DNA from: Marivita sp051251565
GTDB taxonomy: Bacteria; Pseudomonadota; Alphaproteobacteria; Rhodobacterales; Rhodobacteraceae
DNA length: 64,000 nt
Reading direction: 5' to 3'
Assembly (NCBI RefSeq): GCF_051251565.1
Contig: NZ_JBPOFB010000005.1
Coordinates: 62,001-126,000 of the forward strand
A program made the position numbers and the translations under genes. The first letter of the stretch is position 1. Every line of letters starts with the position of its first letter. This document shows, piece by piece, positions 9,559 through 18,680 of the stretch. The notes below the pieces were generated by a model. The model ran no database searches, had not been told where the DNA came from, and saw only the letters and a program-made list of their open reading frames with translations.

Positions 9559-10476
9559 TCAACCCTTTGTTTCATTGACTGTCGGCGTTCTGTGCACCTT
9601 GCGCAGAACCGCCTCGCGCCACGTAATGAAAATCACCGATGCCATGATTACGACACCTCCGAGGATCACCCAAGGGTCGACGGGTTCGGCGAAGAACAGC
9701 ACGCCCAGAAGAACCGACCACATCAGTTGCAAGAACGTCACGGGCTGAGTCACCGTCACAGGTGCTGCGGCAAAGGCCAGCGTCATGGTGTAATGCCCAG
9801 CCGTCGCAAAGCAGGCCACAGCCGCCAGCACGACCAGATCGGCAAAGCTTGGTGTGACCCAGACCGCCAGCGCAAAGGGTGCCAATCCGATGGTCACCGT
9901 GATCGACAAGAGAGCAACGACAACGCTGGCGCGCAATTCACCGGACATAATCTTGGCGATCAGGTAGCTGCCCGCAAAGAACAGCGCCGTACCCAGCATG
10001 GCGATATGGCCGGGATCAAGCTCGCGGAAACCAGGACGCAGGATGATCAGCGCACCTACCAATGCAGCCGCCACCGCCAGCGCCCGACGCAGGGCAAGAG
10101 TTTCGCCCAACACAAACACCGCAAGAATCGTGACATAGACCGGGTTGAGATAATTCATCGCGGTCACTTCGGCGATGGGAATGCGGGTCATGGCGTAAAA
10201 CCACAAGATCACCCCCAGCGAATGTACCACGCCGCGCAGGGCAAACAGCTTTTTCTGACGTCCAGTGAGGCGCACCGCCACCAATTCCCGCCAGACCGGG
10301 ATCAGGAACACCAATCCGATCACATAGCGCAGAAACGCCGATTGCGCCGCTGGGATACGTTCGCCCAAAGTCTTGACAAGGGCTGTCACCGCGACAAAGC
10401 ACAACCCTGTTGCAATCATCCACAGGATGCCTTTGACAGGGTTGTTCGCGGCGGTGTTCGGGGGTGATGTGGTCAT
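9559..10476 (-). CDS. DMT/EamA family transporter
   Basis: A 305-residue drug/metabolite transporter with about ten hydrophobic helices arranged as two EamA repeats (about residues 15-145 and 165-290), each closing in the usual PV...GE pattern (LNPVYVTILAVFVLGE; QLMWSVLLGVLFFAE). I use the ATG at 10476; the frame stays open upstream through a palindromic repeat that is unlikely to be coding. Substrate unknown; exporters of metabolites or amino acids are common in this family. Confidence 0.88.
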   Translation of the reverse strand: MTTSPPNTAANNPVKGILWMIATGLCFVAVTALVKTLGERIPAAQSAFLRYVIGLVFLIPVWRELVAVRLTGRQKKLFALRGVVHSLGVILWFYAMTRIPIAEVTAMNYLNPVYVTILAVFVLGETLALRRALAVAAALVGALIILRPGFRELDPGHIAMLGTALFFAGSYLIAKIMSGELRASVVVALLSITVTIGLAPFALAVWVTPSFADLVVLAAVACFATAGHYTMTLAFAAAPVTVTQPVTFLQLMWSVLLGVLFFAEPVDPWVILGGVVIMASVIFITWREAVLRKVHRTPTVNETKG

Positions 10477-10573
10477 ATCCGCACTGGACCCAAAGGTGCG
10501 GGAAAGTGCAAGAGGCCCCGTCCGTTTCCTGTGCTTCGCCCCGCCGTTCTTGGGCATGACGCAAGCAAGTCTC

Positions 10574-10615
10574 TGGACCATCATCCTCGGGCGCGACCCG
10601 AGGAACGCATGGTCC
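10574..10615. repeat. REP-like nested palindrome
   Basis: GGACCAT...ATGGTCC encloses CCTCGGG-CGCGA-CCCGAGG, giving a long two-part hairpin in the 179-base gap between the EamA and LysE genes. There is no T-run, so it is not a simple terminator. The pattern resembles short interspersed palindromes of alphaproteobacteria, but I see only one copy here. Confidence 0.6.
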
Positions 10616-10655
10616 AAAGGCCTTCGGGTTGCGCCCGTGAGTGACGGGTCTCACA

Positions 10656-11249
10656 TCACATCATTAACAGCTTGATCGCCAGCGCGAGCATTGTCACTCC
10701 GACAATCACATCAAGCACCTGCCACGCGCGCGGTTTGGCGAAAAGCGGCGCCAGAAGGCGCGCACCGTAGCCCAGCGCAAAGAAATACAGGAAACTTGCA
10801 GCAGCCGCGCCGCCGCCAAAGGCGACCTTGTTATCATACTGCGCCGACACCGCCCCCAAAAGCACCACCGTGTCCAGATACACATGCGGATTGAGCCATG
10901 TCAGCGCGAGGCAGGTCAGAACCGCCGCCCGCAGCGATCCGGCCGGTTGCGCCATCTCCTGGCTTTGCCCGCCGCGCCATGCGGCCCAAAGCGTGCACAG
11001 CCCGTACCATGCCAGAAACGCCGCCCCAAACAGACGCATGCCAAGCTCCAGCCCCGGCACAGCGTCCGACAGCGCCCCAAAGCCCGCCACCCCTGCCACG
11101 ATCAACAGCAGGTCAGAGACCGAACAGACCAGGCAGACGGCAAAGACATGCGCCTTGAGCAACCCTTGTCGCAGGACAAACGCGTTTTGGGCACCAACGG
11201 CAAGGATCAGCGAAAACCCAAGCGCAAAACCCGCTATGGCTTCAGTCAT
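10656..11249 (-). CDS. LysE/ArgO family amino-acid exporter
   Basis: A 197-residue membrane protein with five or six hydrophobic helices. The N-terminal GFALGFSLILAVGAQNAFVLRQG is the LysE/ArgO signature, so export of basic amino acids (arginine or lysine) is likely. Its ATG overlaps the purD stop by 8 bases, implying translational coupling with purD. No LysG/ArgP-type regulator is adjacent. Confidence 0.9.
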   Translation of the reverse strand: MTEAIAGFALGFSLILAVGAQNAFVLRQGLLKAHVFAVCLVCSVSDLLLIVAGVAGFGALSDAVPGLELGMRLFGAAFLAWYGLCTLWAAWRGGQSQEMAQPAGSLRAAVLTCLALTWLNPHVYLDTVVLLGAVSAQYDNKVAFGGGAAAASFLYFFALGYGARLLAPLFAKPRAWQVLDVIVGVTMLALAIKLLMM

Positions 11250-12510
11250 TCAGCGCGCGCCATCCGATATCACGGCGGCAGAACCCTTGCGGCCAGTCGA
11301 CACTGTCCACCAGCGCATAGGCGCGGTCACGAGCCTCTTGCAGGGTCGCGCCGCGTGCGGTCGCGTTGAGCACACGCCCACCCGTCGCGGTGATCTTACC
11401 CTCTTTTTCGGTGGTTCCCGCATGGAACATCATCTGAAAACTGTCCTCGGGCAGGCCATCAAGTCCCCCAATCACGCTGCCCTTGTCATAGCTGCCCGGA
11501 TAGCCGTTTGCCGCCAGTACCACGGTCATCGCATGATCGTCGGCCCAGTTGACGCGGGCCTCGGCCAGACGCCCTTCGGCGCAGGCATGCATCAGGTCAA
11601 ATGCCTGTCCACCCAGACGCATCATCAACGCCTGACATTCGGGATCACCGAAGCGCACGTTGTATTCCACCAGCTGGGGATGTCCGTTCTCGATCATCAG
11701 GCCAGCATAGAGGATGCCCTGGTACGGCGTGCCGCGACGGGCCATCTCGGCCATGGTTGGTTTGATGATCTGGTCCAACGCGATTTGCGCAATCGCATCC
11801 GTCAGCACGGGCGCGGGCGAATAGGCCCCCATCCCGCCGGTGTTCGGGCCGGTGTCACCGTCGCCCACGCGTTTATGATCCTGTGCGGTGCCCATGGGCA
11901 GCACATCCACACCATCGCACAGCACAAAGAACGACGCTTCTTCGCCTTGCATGAATTCCTCGATCACCACCTCGGCCCCGGCCCCGCCAAAGGCACCGCC
12001 AAACATATCGTCGATGGCGGCCTCGGCCTCGGCCACCGATTCTGCGATGATCACGCCCTTCCCGGCGGCAAGCCCATCTGCCTTGACCACAATGGGCGCG
12101 CCCTGCGCCTGCACATAGGCCTTTGCGCTGGCGGCATCGGTGAAATGGCCATAGGCAGCGGTGGGAGCCTTGGCCGCATCGCAGATTTCCTTGGTGAAGG
12201 CTTTGGATGCCTCCAGCTTGGCAGCATCTGCCGAAGGGCCAAACACCAACAGCCCCGCATCGCGCAACCGATCCGCCACGCCCGCCGCCAATGGCGCTTC
12301 GGGGCCGACAATGACAAATTCGATGCTGTTTTCCTCGGCAAAGGTGACCACCGCGCCACCGTCTTCGATATCCAGTGCGGCGCAATCCGCGATCATGGCG
12401 ATGCCCGCATTGCCCGGTGCCACAATCAGCTTGTCGCATTTTGGGTTCTGCATCACCGCCCAAGCCAGCGCATGTTCGCGCCCGCCAGAGCCAAGGATCA
12501 GGATGTTCAT
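11242..12510 (-). CDS. purD: Phosphoribosylamine-glycine ligase
   Basis: Second step of purine biosynthesis: joins glycine to 5-phosphoribosylamine using ATP. The 422-residue ATP-grasp enzyme opens with MNILILGSGGREHALAWA, has the GPEAPLAAGVAD motif near residue 69, and ATP-grasp loops around residues 135-190. I use the ATG at 12510 (CGGAG seven bases ahead) rather than the GTG two codons upstream. It overlaps the LysE-type gene downstream and diverges from xseA. Confidence 0.97.
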   Translation of the reverse strand: MNILILGSGGREHALAWAVMQNPKCDKLIVAPGNAGIAMIADCAALDIEDGGAVVTFAEENSIEFVIVGPEAPLAAGVADRLRDAGLLVFGPSADAAKLEASKAFTKEICDAAKAPTAAYGHFTDAASAKAYVQAQGAPIVVKADGLAAGKGVIIAESVAEAEAAIDDMFGGAFGGAGAEVVIEEFMQGEEASFFVLCDGVDVLPMGTAQDHKRVGDGDTGPNTGGMGAYSPAPVLTDAIAQIALDQIIKPTMAEMARRGTPYQGILYAGLMIENGHPQLVEYNVRFGDPECQALMMRLGGQAFDLMHACAEGRLAEARVNWADDHAMTVVLAANGYPGSYDKGSVIGGLDGLPEDSFQMMFHAGTTEKEGKITATGGRVLNATARGATLQEARDRAYALVDSVDWPQGFCRRDIGWRALND

Positions 12511-12616
12511 CGGCACGCTCCGGGTTCACCTTCGGTTGCGGGCGTTCTAGGGTTGGCGCGAATTATGAGCAAGATGGGTCAGACATATTTGTCAGTCCCG
12601 GCGCGGAGGACCAAAG

Positions 12617-14167
12617 ATGAGCGACCTGATCGACGATCCCCGACCGGGGCAGAATATGCCCGAATACACCGTATCCGAAGTGTCGGGCGCAGTGAAAAAA
12701 ACGCTCGAATCCGAATTTGGCCGCATCCGCGTGCGCGGCGAAGTGGGCCGGGTGTTTACGGCGCGGTCCGGGCATCTTTACTACGACGTCAAAGACGACA
12801 AAAGCGTACTGGCCTGCACCACATGGAAAGGCCAGGTGTCGCAGCTTGCCGTGGTTCCCGAAGAAGGGCTTGAGGTGATCGTCACCGGGCGGATGACAGC
12901 CTTTGGCGGTCAGTCCAAGTACAACCTCAATGTTGATGAGGTCACCGTTGCGGGCGAAGGCGCGCTGATGGCGATGCTCGAAAAGCGTAAGAAAGCGCTC
13001 GCTGCCGAAGGTTTGTTCGATCCGGCGCGCAAGAAGGCACTGCCCTATCTGCCGGATATCATCGGGGTGATCACCTCGCCCTCGGGCGCTGTGATCCGCG
13101 ACATCCTGCACCGCCTGCGCGACCGCTTTCCGCGCAAAGTGCTGGTCTGGCCGGTGGCAGTGCAGGGGGCGAACTGTGCGCCCGAAGTGGCCCGCGCGAT
13201 TGCCGGGTTCAACGCGTTGACACCGGGCGGCGCGCTGCCCCGGCCGGACCTTCTGATTGTCGCGCGCGGCGGTGGCAGCATCGAAGACCTTTGGGGCTTT
13301 AACGAAGAAATCGTGGCACGCGCAGCGGCGGCGTCGGACATCCCGCTGATCTCGGCTGTGGGGCACGAAACCGACACGACCCTGATCGACTTTGTGTCGG
13401 ACCAGCGCGCCCCCACCCCGACGGCTGCGGCTGAAATCGCGGTGCCGGTGCGGCTTGAGCTGCTGGCGTGGGTCGGGGACCAACAGGCGCGCATGACCCG
13501 CGCCGTATCGCAGCGGATGCAGACCCGCGATCAACGCCTGCGCGACCTGGCCCGCGCCCTCCCCCGGCCCGACAGCTTGCTGTCCGGCCCGACGCAGCGG
13601 CTGGACCTGATAGCAGACCGCCTGCCCCGCGCGCTGATCCGGTCGGTGGACCTGCGGCGCGGACGGCTGATCGAGGTGGCTGCGTCCTTGCGCCCGTCTT
13701 TGCTCGCGCGTGGGGTGGCCGAACAGCGCAGGCGCTTTGACCAAAGCGCCGCCCGTCTGGCCCCTGGCCTTGGCCGCGTGGTCGACACCAAGCGCGAGGC
13801 CCTGGCACGGCGCGCCGACAGGCTGTCGTTGCAACCGATCACCCGCGATCTTGCAGCCAAACGTGAACGGCTGGACGATCTGACACGGCGGTTGTCGGGG
13901 GCCGGACAGGCGCAGGTCAAGGAGTGGCGCACCAAGCTGGACGCGCTGGACCGGTTGCGCGAAACGCTGGGCTACAAGGAAACGCTGAAACGGGGCTATG
14001 CGGTGGTGCGCAGCGATGGCGACGTTGTAACGACATCGAAAGCGGCCGAAAAAGCCACCGCATTGGAGATCGAGTTTGCCGATGGGCGCGTGACCGTTGG
14101 ACCCGCCGGGGCAAAGCCCGCGACCAAAGCCAAAGCCAAACCGCCGGAACAGGGATCGCTGTTTTGA
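12617..14167 (+). CDS. xseA: Exodeoxyribonuclease VII large subunit
   Basis: Large subunit of the single-strand-specific exonuclease VII, 516 residues. The N-terminal OB-fold (about 15-110, with VRGEVGRV) is followed by the catalytic domain (LPDIIGVITSPSGAVIRDI, ARGGGSIEDLWGFNEE, SAVGHETDTTLID), a long helical region rich in Arg/Leu (about 270-440), and a basic C-terminal tail. GGAGG precedes the ATG by about ten bases. The small subunit xseB is not in the window. Confidence 0.97.
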   Translation: MSDLIDDPRPGQNMPEYTVSEVSGAVKKTLESEFGRIRVRGEVGRVFTARSGHLYYDVKDDKSVLACTTWKGQVSQLAVVPEEGLEVIVTGRMTAFGGQSKYNLNVDEVTVAGEGALMAMLEKRKKALAAEGLFDPARKKALPYLPDIIGVITSPSGAVIRDILHRLRDRFPRKVLVWPVAVQGANCAPEVARAIAGFNALTPGGALPRPDLLIVARGGGSIEDLWGFNEEIVARAAAASDIPLISAVGHETDTTLIDFVSDQRAPTPTAAAEIAVPVRLELLAWVGDQQARMTRAVSQRMQTRDQRLRDLARALPRPDSLLSGPTQRLDLIADRLPRALIRSVDLRRGRLIEVAASLRPSLLARGVAEQRRRFDQSAARLAPGLGRVVDTKREALARRADRLSLQPITRDLAAKRERLDDLTRRLSGAGQAQVKEWRTKLDALDRLRETLGYKETLKRGYAVVRSDGDVVTTSKAAEKATALEIEFADGRVTVGPAGAKPATKAKAKPPEQGSLF

Positions 14168-14185
14168 CCCCCCGCCACTGGTCCG

Positions 14186-14226
14186 CATTTTCGAAATCGC
14201 GCGCAAGACCCTTCGAAGGGTCTTGC
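14186..14226. repeat. TTCGAA-centred palindromes (copy A)
   Basis: A half-conserved GCATTTTCGAAAT element is followed by a perfect 24-base palindrome at 14203-14226, whose left half is GCAAGACCCTTC. No T-run follows. The element lies between xseA and the next gene and resembles the palindrome cluster at 19443-19510 (same GCATTTTCGAAA element, then a second TTCGAA-centred palindrome). Confidence 0.65.
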
Positions 14227-14258
14227 CCCGCCCAGACCTGCAAACTAAGCCCTAGAGC

Positions 14259-15071
14259 ATGAGAACACTCTTTCTTGGCGACATCATGGGCCGCGCGGGC
14301 CGCACCGCGATCACCGAGCGCTTGCCCGACCTGCGCGCACGGCTGAAGGTCGATTTCTGCGTGGTGAATGGCGAAAACGCCTCGAGCGGTGTTGGCCTGT
14401 CCGGCCCGCATGCAAAGACGTTGCTGGACTCCGGCGTTGATTGCCTGACGCTGGGCGACCACGCGTTCGATCAAAAGGACATGCTGTCCTATATTGAAAA
14501 CGAACCGCGCATCCTGCGGCCTTTGAACTTTGCCAAGGTCGCGCCGGGTCGCGGGCACCGTTTGTTCACGGATGCGCGCGGGCGCAAGATCCTTGTGCTT
14601 CAGGTGCTGGGACAAGTCTTTATGAAGCGCGCCTTTGACGATCCGTTCTCGGCGGTGGATGCGGTGCTGCGCGCGCACCCGCTGGGCGGTCAGGCACAGA
14701 TGATCCTTGTGGACATGCATTGCGAAGCCACGTCCGAGAAAATGGGCATGGGCCATTTCTGCGATGGCCGCGCCAGCCTTGTGGTCGGCACCCACACCCA
14801 TGTGCCCACCGGCGACGCGCAAATCCTGCCCTCGGGCACAGGCTACCTTACCGATGCAGGCATGTGCGGAGACTACAATTCCGTCATCGGGATGGAAAAA
14901 ACTGAACCGATGCGCCGCTTTGTGACCGGCATGAGCAAAGGCCGGTTCCAGCCTGCGTTGGACGAGGCCACGCTGTCGGGCGTGTTGGTGGAAACCGATG
15001 ATCGCACCGGCAAGGCCACCGCCATCCATATGATCCGCGAAGGTGGACGCCTGCAACCCAGTACGCCCTAG
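14259..15071 (+). CDS. YmdB-type metallophosphoesterase (TIGR00282 family)
   Basis: A 270-residue calcineurin-like phosphoesterase. Metal-binding motifs are in order: GDIMGRAGR (residues 7-15), VVNGENAS (about 36-43), LGDHAFDQ (about 65-72), and later DMHCEATSEKMGMGHF and GTHTHVPT. Characterised relatives hydrolyse cyclic nucleotides (2',3'-cAMP). It is followed after one base by an EamA transporter, so the two are probably co-translated. Confidence 0.9.
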   Translation: MRTLFLGDIMGRAGRTAITERLPDLRARLKVDFCVVNGENASSGVGLSGPHAKTLLDSGVDCLTLGDHAFDQKDMLSYIENEPRILRPLNFAKVAPGRGHRLFTDARGRKILVLQVLGQVFMKRAFDDPFSAVDAVLRAHPLGGQAQMILVDMHCEATSEKMGMGHFCDGRASLVVGTHTHVPTGDAQILPSGTGYLTDAGMCGDYNSVIGMEKTEPMRRFVTGMSKGRFQPALDEATLSGVLVETDDRTGKATAIHMIREGGRLQPSTP

Positions 15072-15072
15072 G

Positions 15073-15996
15073 ATGGCCCGCCTCTTTCCGCTTTTGATCC
15101 TCATCTGTGCCGGAGCAGCCTGGGGCGCGACGCAACCGCTGGCGAAAATCGCCGTGAGCGGCGGATACCGCCCGTTGGGTATCGTCTTTTGGCAGCTCAG
15201 CATCGGCGCTGCCGTCTTGGGCGCGGTCTGCCTGCTGCGCGGAAGGCGGTTGCGGTTTACCGCACCGGATCTGCGCCTTTATGTCATTATCGCGCTGATC
15301 GGCACGGTGATCCCGGGCATCGCGTCCTACAGTGCCGCGGTGCATCTGCCTTCAGGCGTGCTGTCGATCTTGCTCAGCAGCATCCCGATGCTGGCCTTTC
15401 CAATCGCCCTTGCCATGGGTCACGAAGCCTTTCGCTGGCGACGACTGGCAGGGTTAAGCCTTGGGTTCTGCGGCATTGGCCTGTTGATCGTGCCCGACGC
15501 CAGCCTGCCCGCGAATATCAGCGCGCTTTGGGTCTTCGTCGCGCTGATTGCGTCGCTGTGTTACGCGTGCGAGGGCAATGTGGTGGCCAAGCTGGGCACC
15601 AACGGGCTCGACGCTGTGCAGGTCCTGTGCGGTGCATCGCTTGTTGGGGCTGGTATCTCGCTGCCGCTGGCGCTTGTGACCGGACAGTTCATCGACCCGC
15701 GCGCCACGTGGGGCGAACCAGATCAGGCGATCATCGCCTCCTCGCTGCTGCATGCCGGGGCCTACACCGCCTATGTCTGGCTGGTGGGCCGGTCAGGGCC
15801 TGTGTTTGCGGTCCAGATCAGTTATCTGGTGACGCTGTTCGGGGTCACATGGGCGATGGTATTCCTCGACGAAAGTTATTCACCCTATTTCTGGGGCGCG
15901 CTCGCGGTCATGTTGGCGGGGCTGGCCTTGGTGCAGCCACGACCCAAAGCGATTCTTGTTCCCCCGGCCCAACCTGGCCACCCAACGACCACGTAA
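15073..15996 (+). CDS. DMT/EamA family transporter
   Basis: A 307-residue, ten-helix EamA-type permease with two repeats; each begins with a conserved aromatic/Pro pattern. I use the ATG at 15073, one base after the upstream stop, because this gives an N terminus that begins directly with the first membrane helix. Substrate unknown. Downstream, the SLC13-type gene follows at 16 bases with its own ribosome-binding site. Confidence 0.87.
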   Translation: MARLFPLLILICAGAAWGATQPLAKIAVSGGYRPLGIVFWQLSIGAAVLGAVCLLRGRRLRFTAPDLRLYVIIALIGTVIPGIASYSAAVHLPSGVLSILLSSIPMLAFPIALAMGHEAFRWRRLAGLSLGFCGIGLLIVPDASLPANISALWVFVALIASLCYACEGNVVAKLGTNGLDAVQVLCGASLVGAGISLPLALVTGQFIDPRATWGEPDQAIIASSLLHAGAYTAYVWLVGRSGPVFAVQISYLVTLFGVTWAMVFLDESYSPYFWGALAVMLAGLALVQPRPKAILVPPAQPGHPTTT

Positions 15997-16012
15997 CCAA
16001 AGGAGTGCGACC

Positions 16013-17797
16013 GTGCTCACCGCGTTGATCGATCTGGATCAAACCACACAGGCGCTGATTGCATTGGGCACTGTTGTGGTGATGTTTGCCCTGTTCGTAC
16101 GCGAAAGCTACCCGACCGAAGTGGTGGCGATTGGCGGTGTCGGGTTCCTGCTGGCGACCGGGGTTTTGCCCTATGATGATGCTCTTGCCGTTCTGGCCAA
16201 CCCGGCCCCCTGGACCATCGCCGCGATGTTTCTTGTCATGGGGGCCTTGGTGCGCACCGGCGCGCTTGCGGCCTTTACAACCGTGGCGCAATCGGCGGTC
16301 GAAAAAAGTCCCAAAACTGCCATGGCCGGTATTCTCGGCGTGGTGATCGTCGCCTCGGCGTTTATGAACAACACGCCGGTGGTGGTGGTCATGCTGCCAC
16401 TGTTCGTGCAATTGTCCAAAACCTTGGGCGTGGCCCCGTCAAAGCTTCTGATTCCGCTCAGCTATGCGGCCATTCTGGGTGGCACACTGACGTTGATCGG
16501 CACGTCGACCAACCTGCTGGTCGATGGCGTGGCCCGCGCACAAGGGCTTGAGCCGTTCTCTATCTTCGAGGTCACGCCACTGGCCGTGGTGCTGATCGCA
16601 TGGGGCATGTTCTATCTCTGGGTGTTTGGCCGGTTCCTGCTGCCCGAGCGCACCAGCATGGCAGCGATGTTGTCGGACCGGTCCAAGATGAAATTCTTCA
16701 CCGAAGCTGTGATCCCCCCCGACAGCAACCTGATCGGGCGCGAGGTTCAGGGCGTGCAACTGTTCAAACGCGATGGCGTGCGCCTCATCGACGTCGTGCG
16801 CGGAGACGCATCGCTGCGGCGCAATCTGGAAGCAGTGACCTTGCAGGTGGGCGACCGAGTTGTTCTACGCACGCAGATGACCGAACTCCTGAGCCTGCAA
16901 CGCAACAAGGAACTGCGCCGGGTCGATCAGGTATCGGCGGTTGAAACGACAACGGTCGAGGTGCTGATCACACCTGTGTGCAAGATGGTCGGGCGGCGTC
17001 TGGGTGCGATGCGCCTGCGGCGGCGCTACGGTGTGTATCCGCTCGCGGTACATCGCAGGAACCAGAACATCGGGCGACAGCTTGACGATCTGGTGGTGCG
17101 CGTAGGCGACACGCTTTTGCTCGAAGGGGCACCCGAAGACATTCAGCGCATGGCAGATGAACTGAACCTTGTGGATGTGGCCAAACCGTCAGCCCGCGCC
17201 TACCGGCGCAGCCACGCGCCCATCGCGCTTGCGGCCTTGGCGGGTCTCGTGATCCTCGCAGCCCTTGGAGTCGCCCCGATCCTCGCGCTGGCGGTCATTG
17301 CCGTGGCCGTGCTGCTGCTGACCAAATGCGTGGATTCCGACGAAGCGTTTTCGTTCATCGAAGGCCAGCTTTTGGCGCTGATCTTTGCCATGCTCGCAAT
17401 CGGCGCCGCGTTGGAGGCATCAGGCGCGGTGACCCTGATTGTCGAAGGGATGGCCCCCTACCTCATGAACTTGCCCCCTTGGGCCATCGTCTGGGCGATC
17501 TACCTGCTGACAAGCCTGTTGACCGAACTGGTCAGCAACAACGCGGTGGCCGTGGTTGTGACCCCCATCGCCATCGGCCTCGCGCAAGTGATGGGGCTTG
17601 ATCCGCGCCCACTGGTGGTGGCCGTGATGGTGGCGGCGTCCTGTGCCTTTGCAACGCCCATCGGGTACCAGACCAATACGCTGGTCTACGGGCCGGGGGG
17701 ATATTCGTTTTCGGATTTCCTCAAAGTAGGCGTGCCGCTGAACCTGACGGTGGGAATGCTCGCCTCGGCTCTCATTCCACTGATCTGGCCGCTCTAG
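16013..17797 (+). CDS. SLC13/CitT-type permease with two TrkA-C (RCK_C) domains
   Basis: A 594-residue anion permease. Two halves of membrane helices (about 1-190 and 400-594) flank a cytoplasmic region (about 215-385) holding two tandem RCK_C domains. The membrane halves carry GTSTNLLVDG and the C-terminal counterpart TPIGYQTNTLVYGPGGY, typical of the DASS family (sulfate, dicarboxylates). GTG at 16013 is the start: AAAGGAGTG lies at good spacing and upstream codons have no ATG. Roseobacters often have such proteins near sulfur metabolism genes, but none is seen here. Confidence 0.9.
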   Translation: MLTALIDLDQTTQALIALGTVVVMFALFVRESYPTEVVAIGGVGFLLATGVLPYDDALAVLANPAPWTIAAMFLVMGALVRTGALAAFTTVAQSAVEKSPKTAMAGILGVVIVASAFMNNTPVVVVMLPLFVQLSKTLGVAPSKLLIPLSYAAILGGTLTLIGTSTNLLVDGVARAQGLEPFSIFEVTPLAVVLIAWGMFYLWVFGRFLLPERTSMAAMLSDRSKMKFFTEAVIPPDSNLIGREVQGVQLFKRDGVRLIDVVRGDASLRRNLEAVTLQVGDRVVLRTQMTELLSLQRNKELRRVDQVSAVETTTVEVLITPVCKMVGRRLGAMRLRRRYGVYPLAVHRRNQNIGRQLDDLVVRVGDTLLLEGAPEDIQRMADELNLVDVAKPSARAYRRSHAPIALAALAGLVILAALGVAPILALAVIAVAVLLLTKCVDSDEAFSFIEGQLLALIFAMLAIGAALEASGAVTLIVEGMAPYLMNLPPWAIVWAIYLLTSLLTELVSNNAVAVVVTPIAIGLAQVMGLDPRPLVVAVMVAASCAFATPIGYQTNTLVYGPGGYSFSDFLKVGVPLNLTVGMLASALIPLIWPL

Positions 17798-17824
17798 CGC
17801 GTCTAACGCGTCAACGGAAACGCG

Positions 17825-18559
17825 TCACCCGTAGCGTGCCACGAACCGACGCAGGATCTCGACCGGCACGGTCACGTCGCTGGCATGGCACATTGCGATC
17901 AACGCATCCGCCGCCTCGGGCGCGAAATACCCTTTGTGTCGATAGACCCGGATACGGTCCTCGAACACGCCGGCATCGGCTTCGGGGTGGAACTGCGTCG
18001 CATAGACGTTCTGGCCGTGGCGGATCATCTGGTACGGGCACGGATCAGACGCCAACAGATGCACACAACCGTCCGGCAAATCCTGCACCGCTTCTTTGTG
18101 CCCGACAAAGGCGTCAAACGCGCCGGGCAACCCGGCGACCAATGGATCGGCAGCCCCAGCCTCTGTCACACGGCAGGTCACCGGCCCCACTTTTTCGCCA
18201 TACCGCCGCTTGGACACTTCGACCCCCAGATGATGCCCAAGGATGCCGATGCCATAACAGCAGCCCATGAACGGCACATCACGCGCGGTGATCTCGGGCA
18301 TGAGCGACAGGATGTCCGCCTCGATGCGCGCCTCGACAGGGTCTTTGGTCGCGGGATCGTCAGACACACAGCCCGGGCCCCCGCCCACGATCACGCCGGA
18401 ATACGCGTCCAGCCGCAGATCTGCGGGAAGTGGATCACGGTCCAGACAGATGCGATGCACCTGCGCGTCCGACAGGCCACCCTTGTCCAGAAACGCGGCA
18501 TATTCGCCATCGCTGGCATCCACCTCGGGGCGCAGTTGCAAGATCAGGAACGGTTTCAT
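17825..18559 (-). CDS. Class I glutamine amidotransferase-like protein
   Basis: A 244-residue stand-alone GATase1 domain resembling the GuaA glutaminase part. The nucleophile elbow is MGCCYGIGILGHH (near residue 99), and the catalytic His lies in TQFHPEAD (near 199). The oxyanion region GGGPGCVSD is at about 61-69. No synthetase domain is attached, and the partner or substrate is unknown. Convergent with the SLC13-type gene. An alternative role is hydrolysis of a gamma-glutamyl compound, as for PuuD-like proteins. Confidence 0.82.
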   Translation of the reverse strand: MKPFLILQLRPEVDASDGEYAAFLDKGGLSDAQVHRICLDRDPLPADLRLDAYSGVIVGGGPGCVSDDPATKDPVEARIEADILSLMPEITARDVPFMGCCYGIGILGHHLGVEVSKRRYGEKVGPVTCRVTEAGAADPLVAGLPGAFDAFVGHKEAVQDLPDGCVHLLASDPCPYQMIRHGQNVYATQFHPEADAGVFEDRIRVYRHKGYFAPEAADALIAMCHASDVTVPVEILRRFVARYG

Positions 18560-18680
18560 GCCCCTGTCATACCCAATGCGCCACCGCGCGCACATCCCGA
18601 AAACGCAACTTGTTCCCACCCTGCATTCTGCGGTAAAGACCCCAAAATCTCAGGACATCCGACATTCAAGGACAGGTATC

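Noticed and set aside
10828..12873. Plus-strand open frame (681 codons) across LysE gene and purD
   Set aside because: Opposes two certain genes and crosses their divergent promoter; no motif.
12563..14206. Minus-strand open frame (547 codons) opposite xseA
   Set aside because: Shadow of xseA; composition is Gly/Arg/Gln/His-rich without domain signal.
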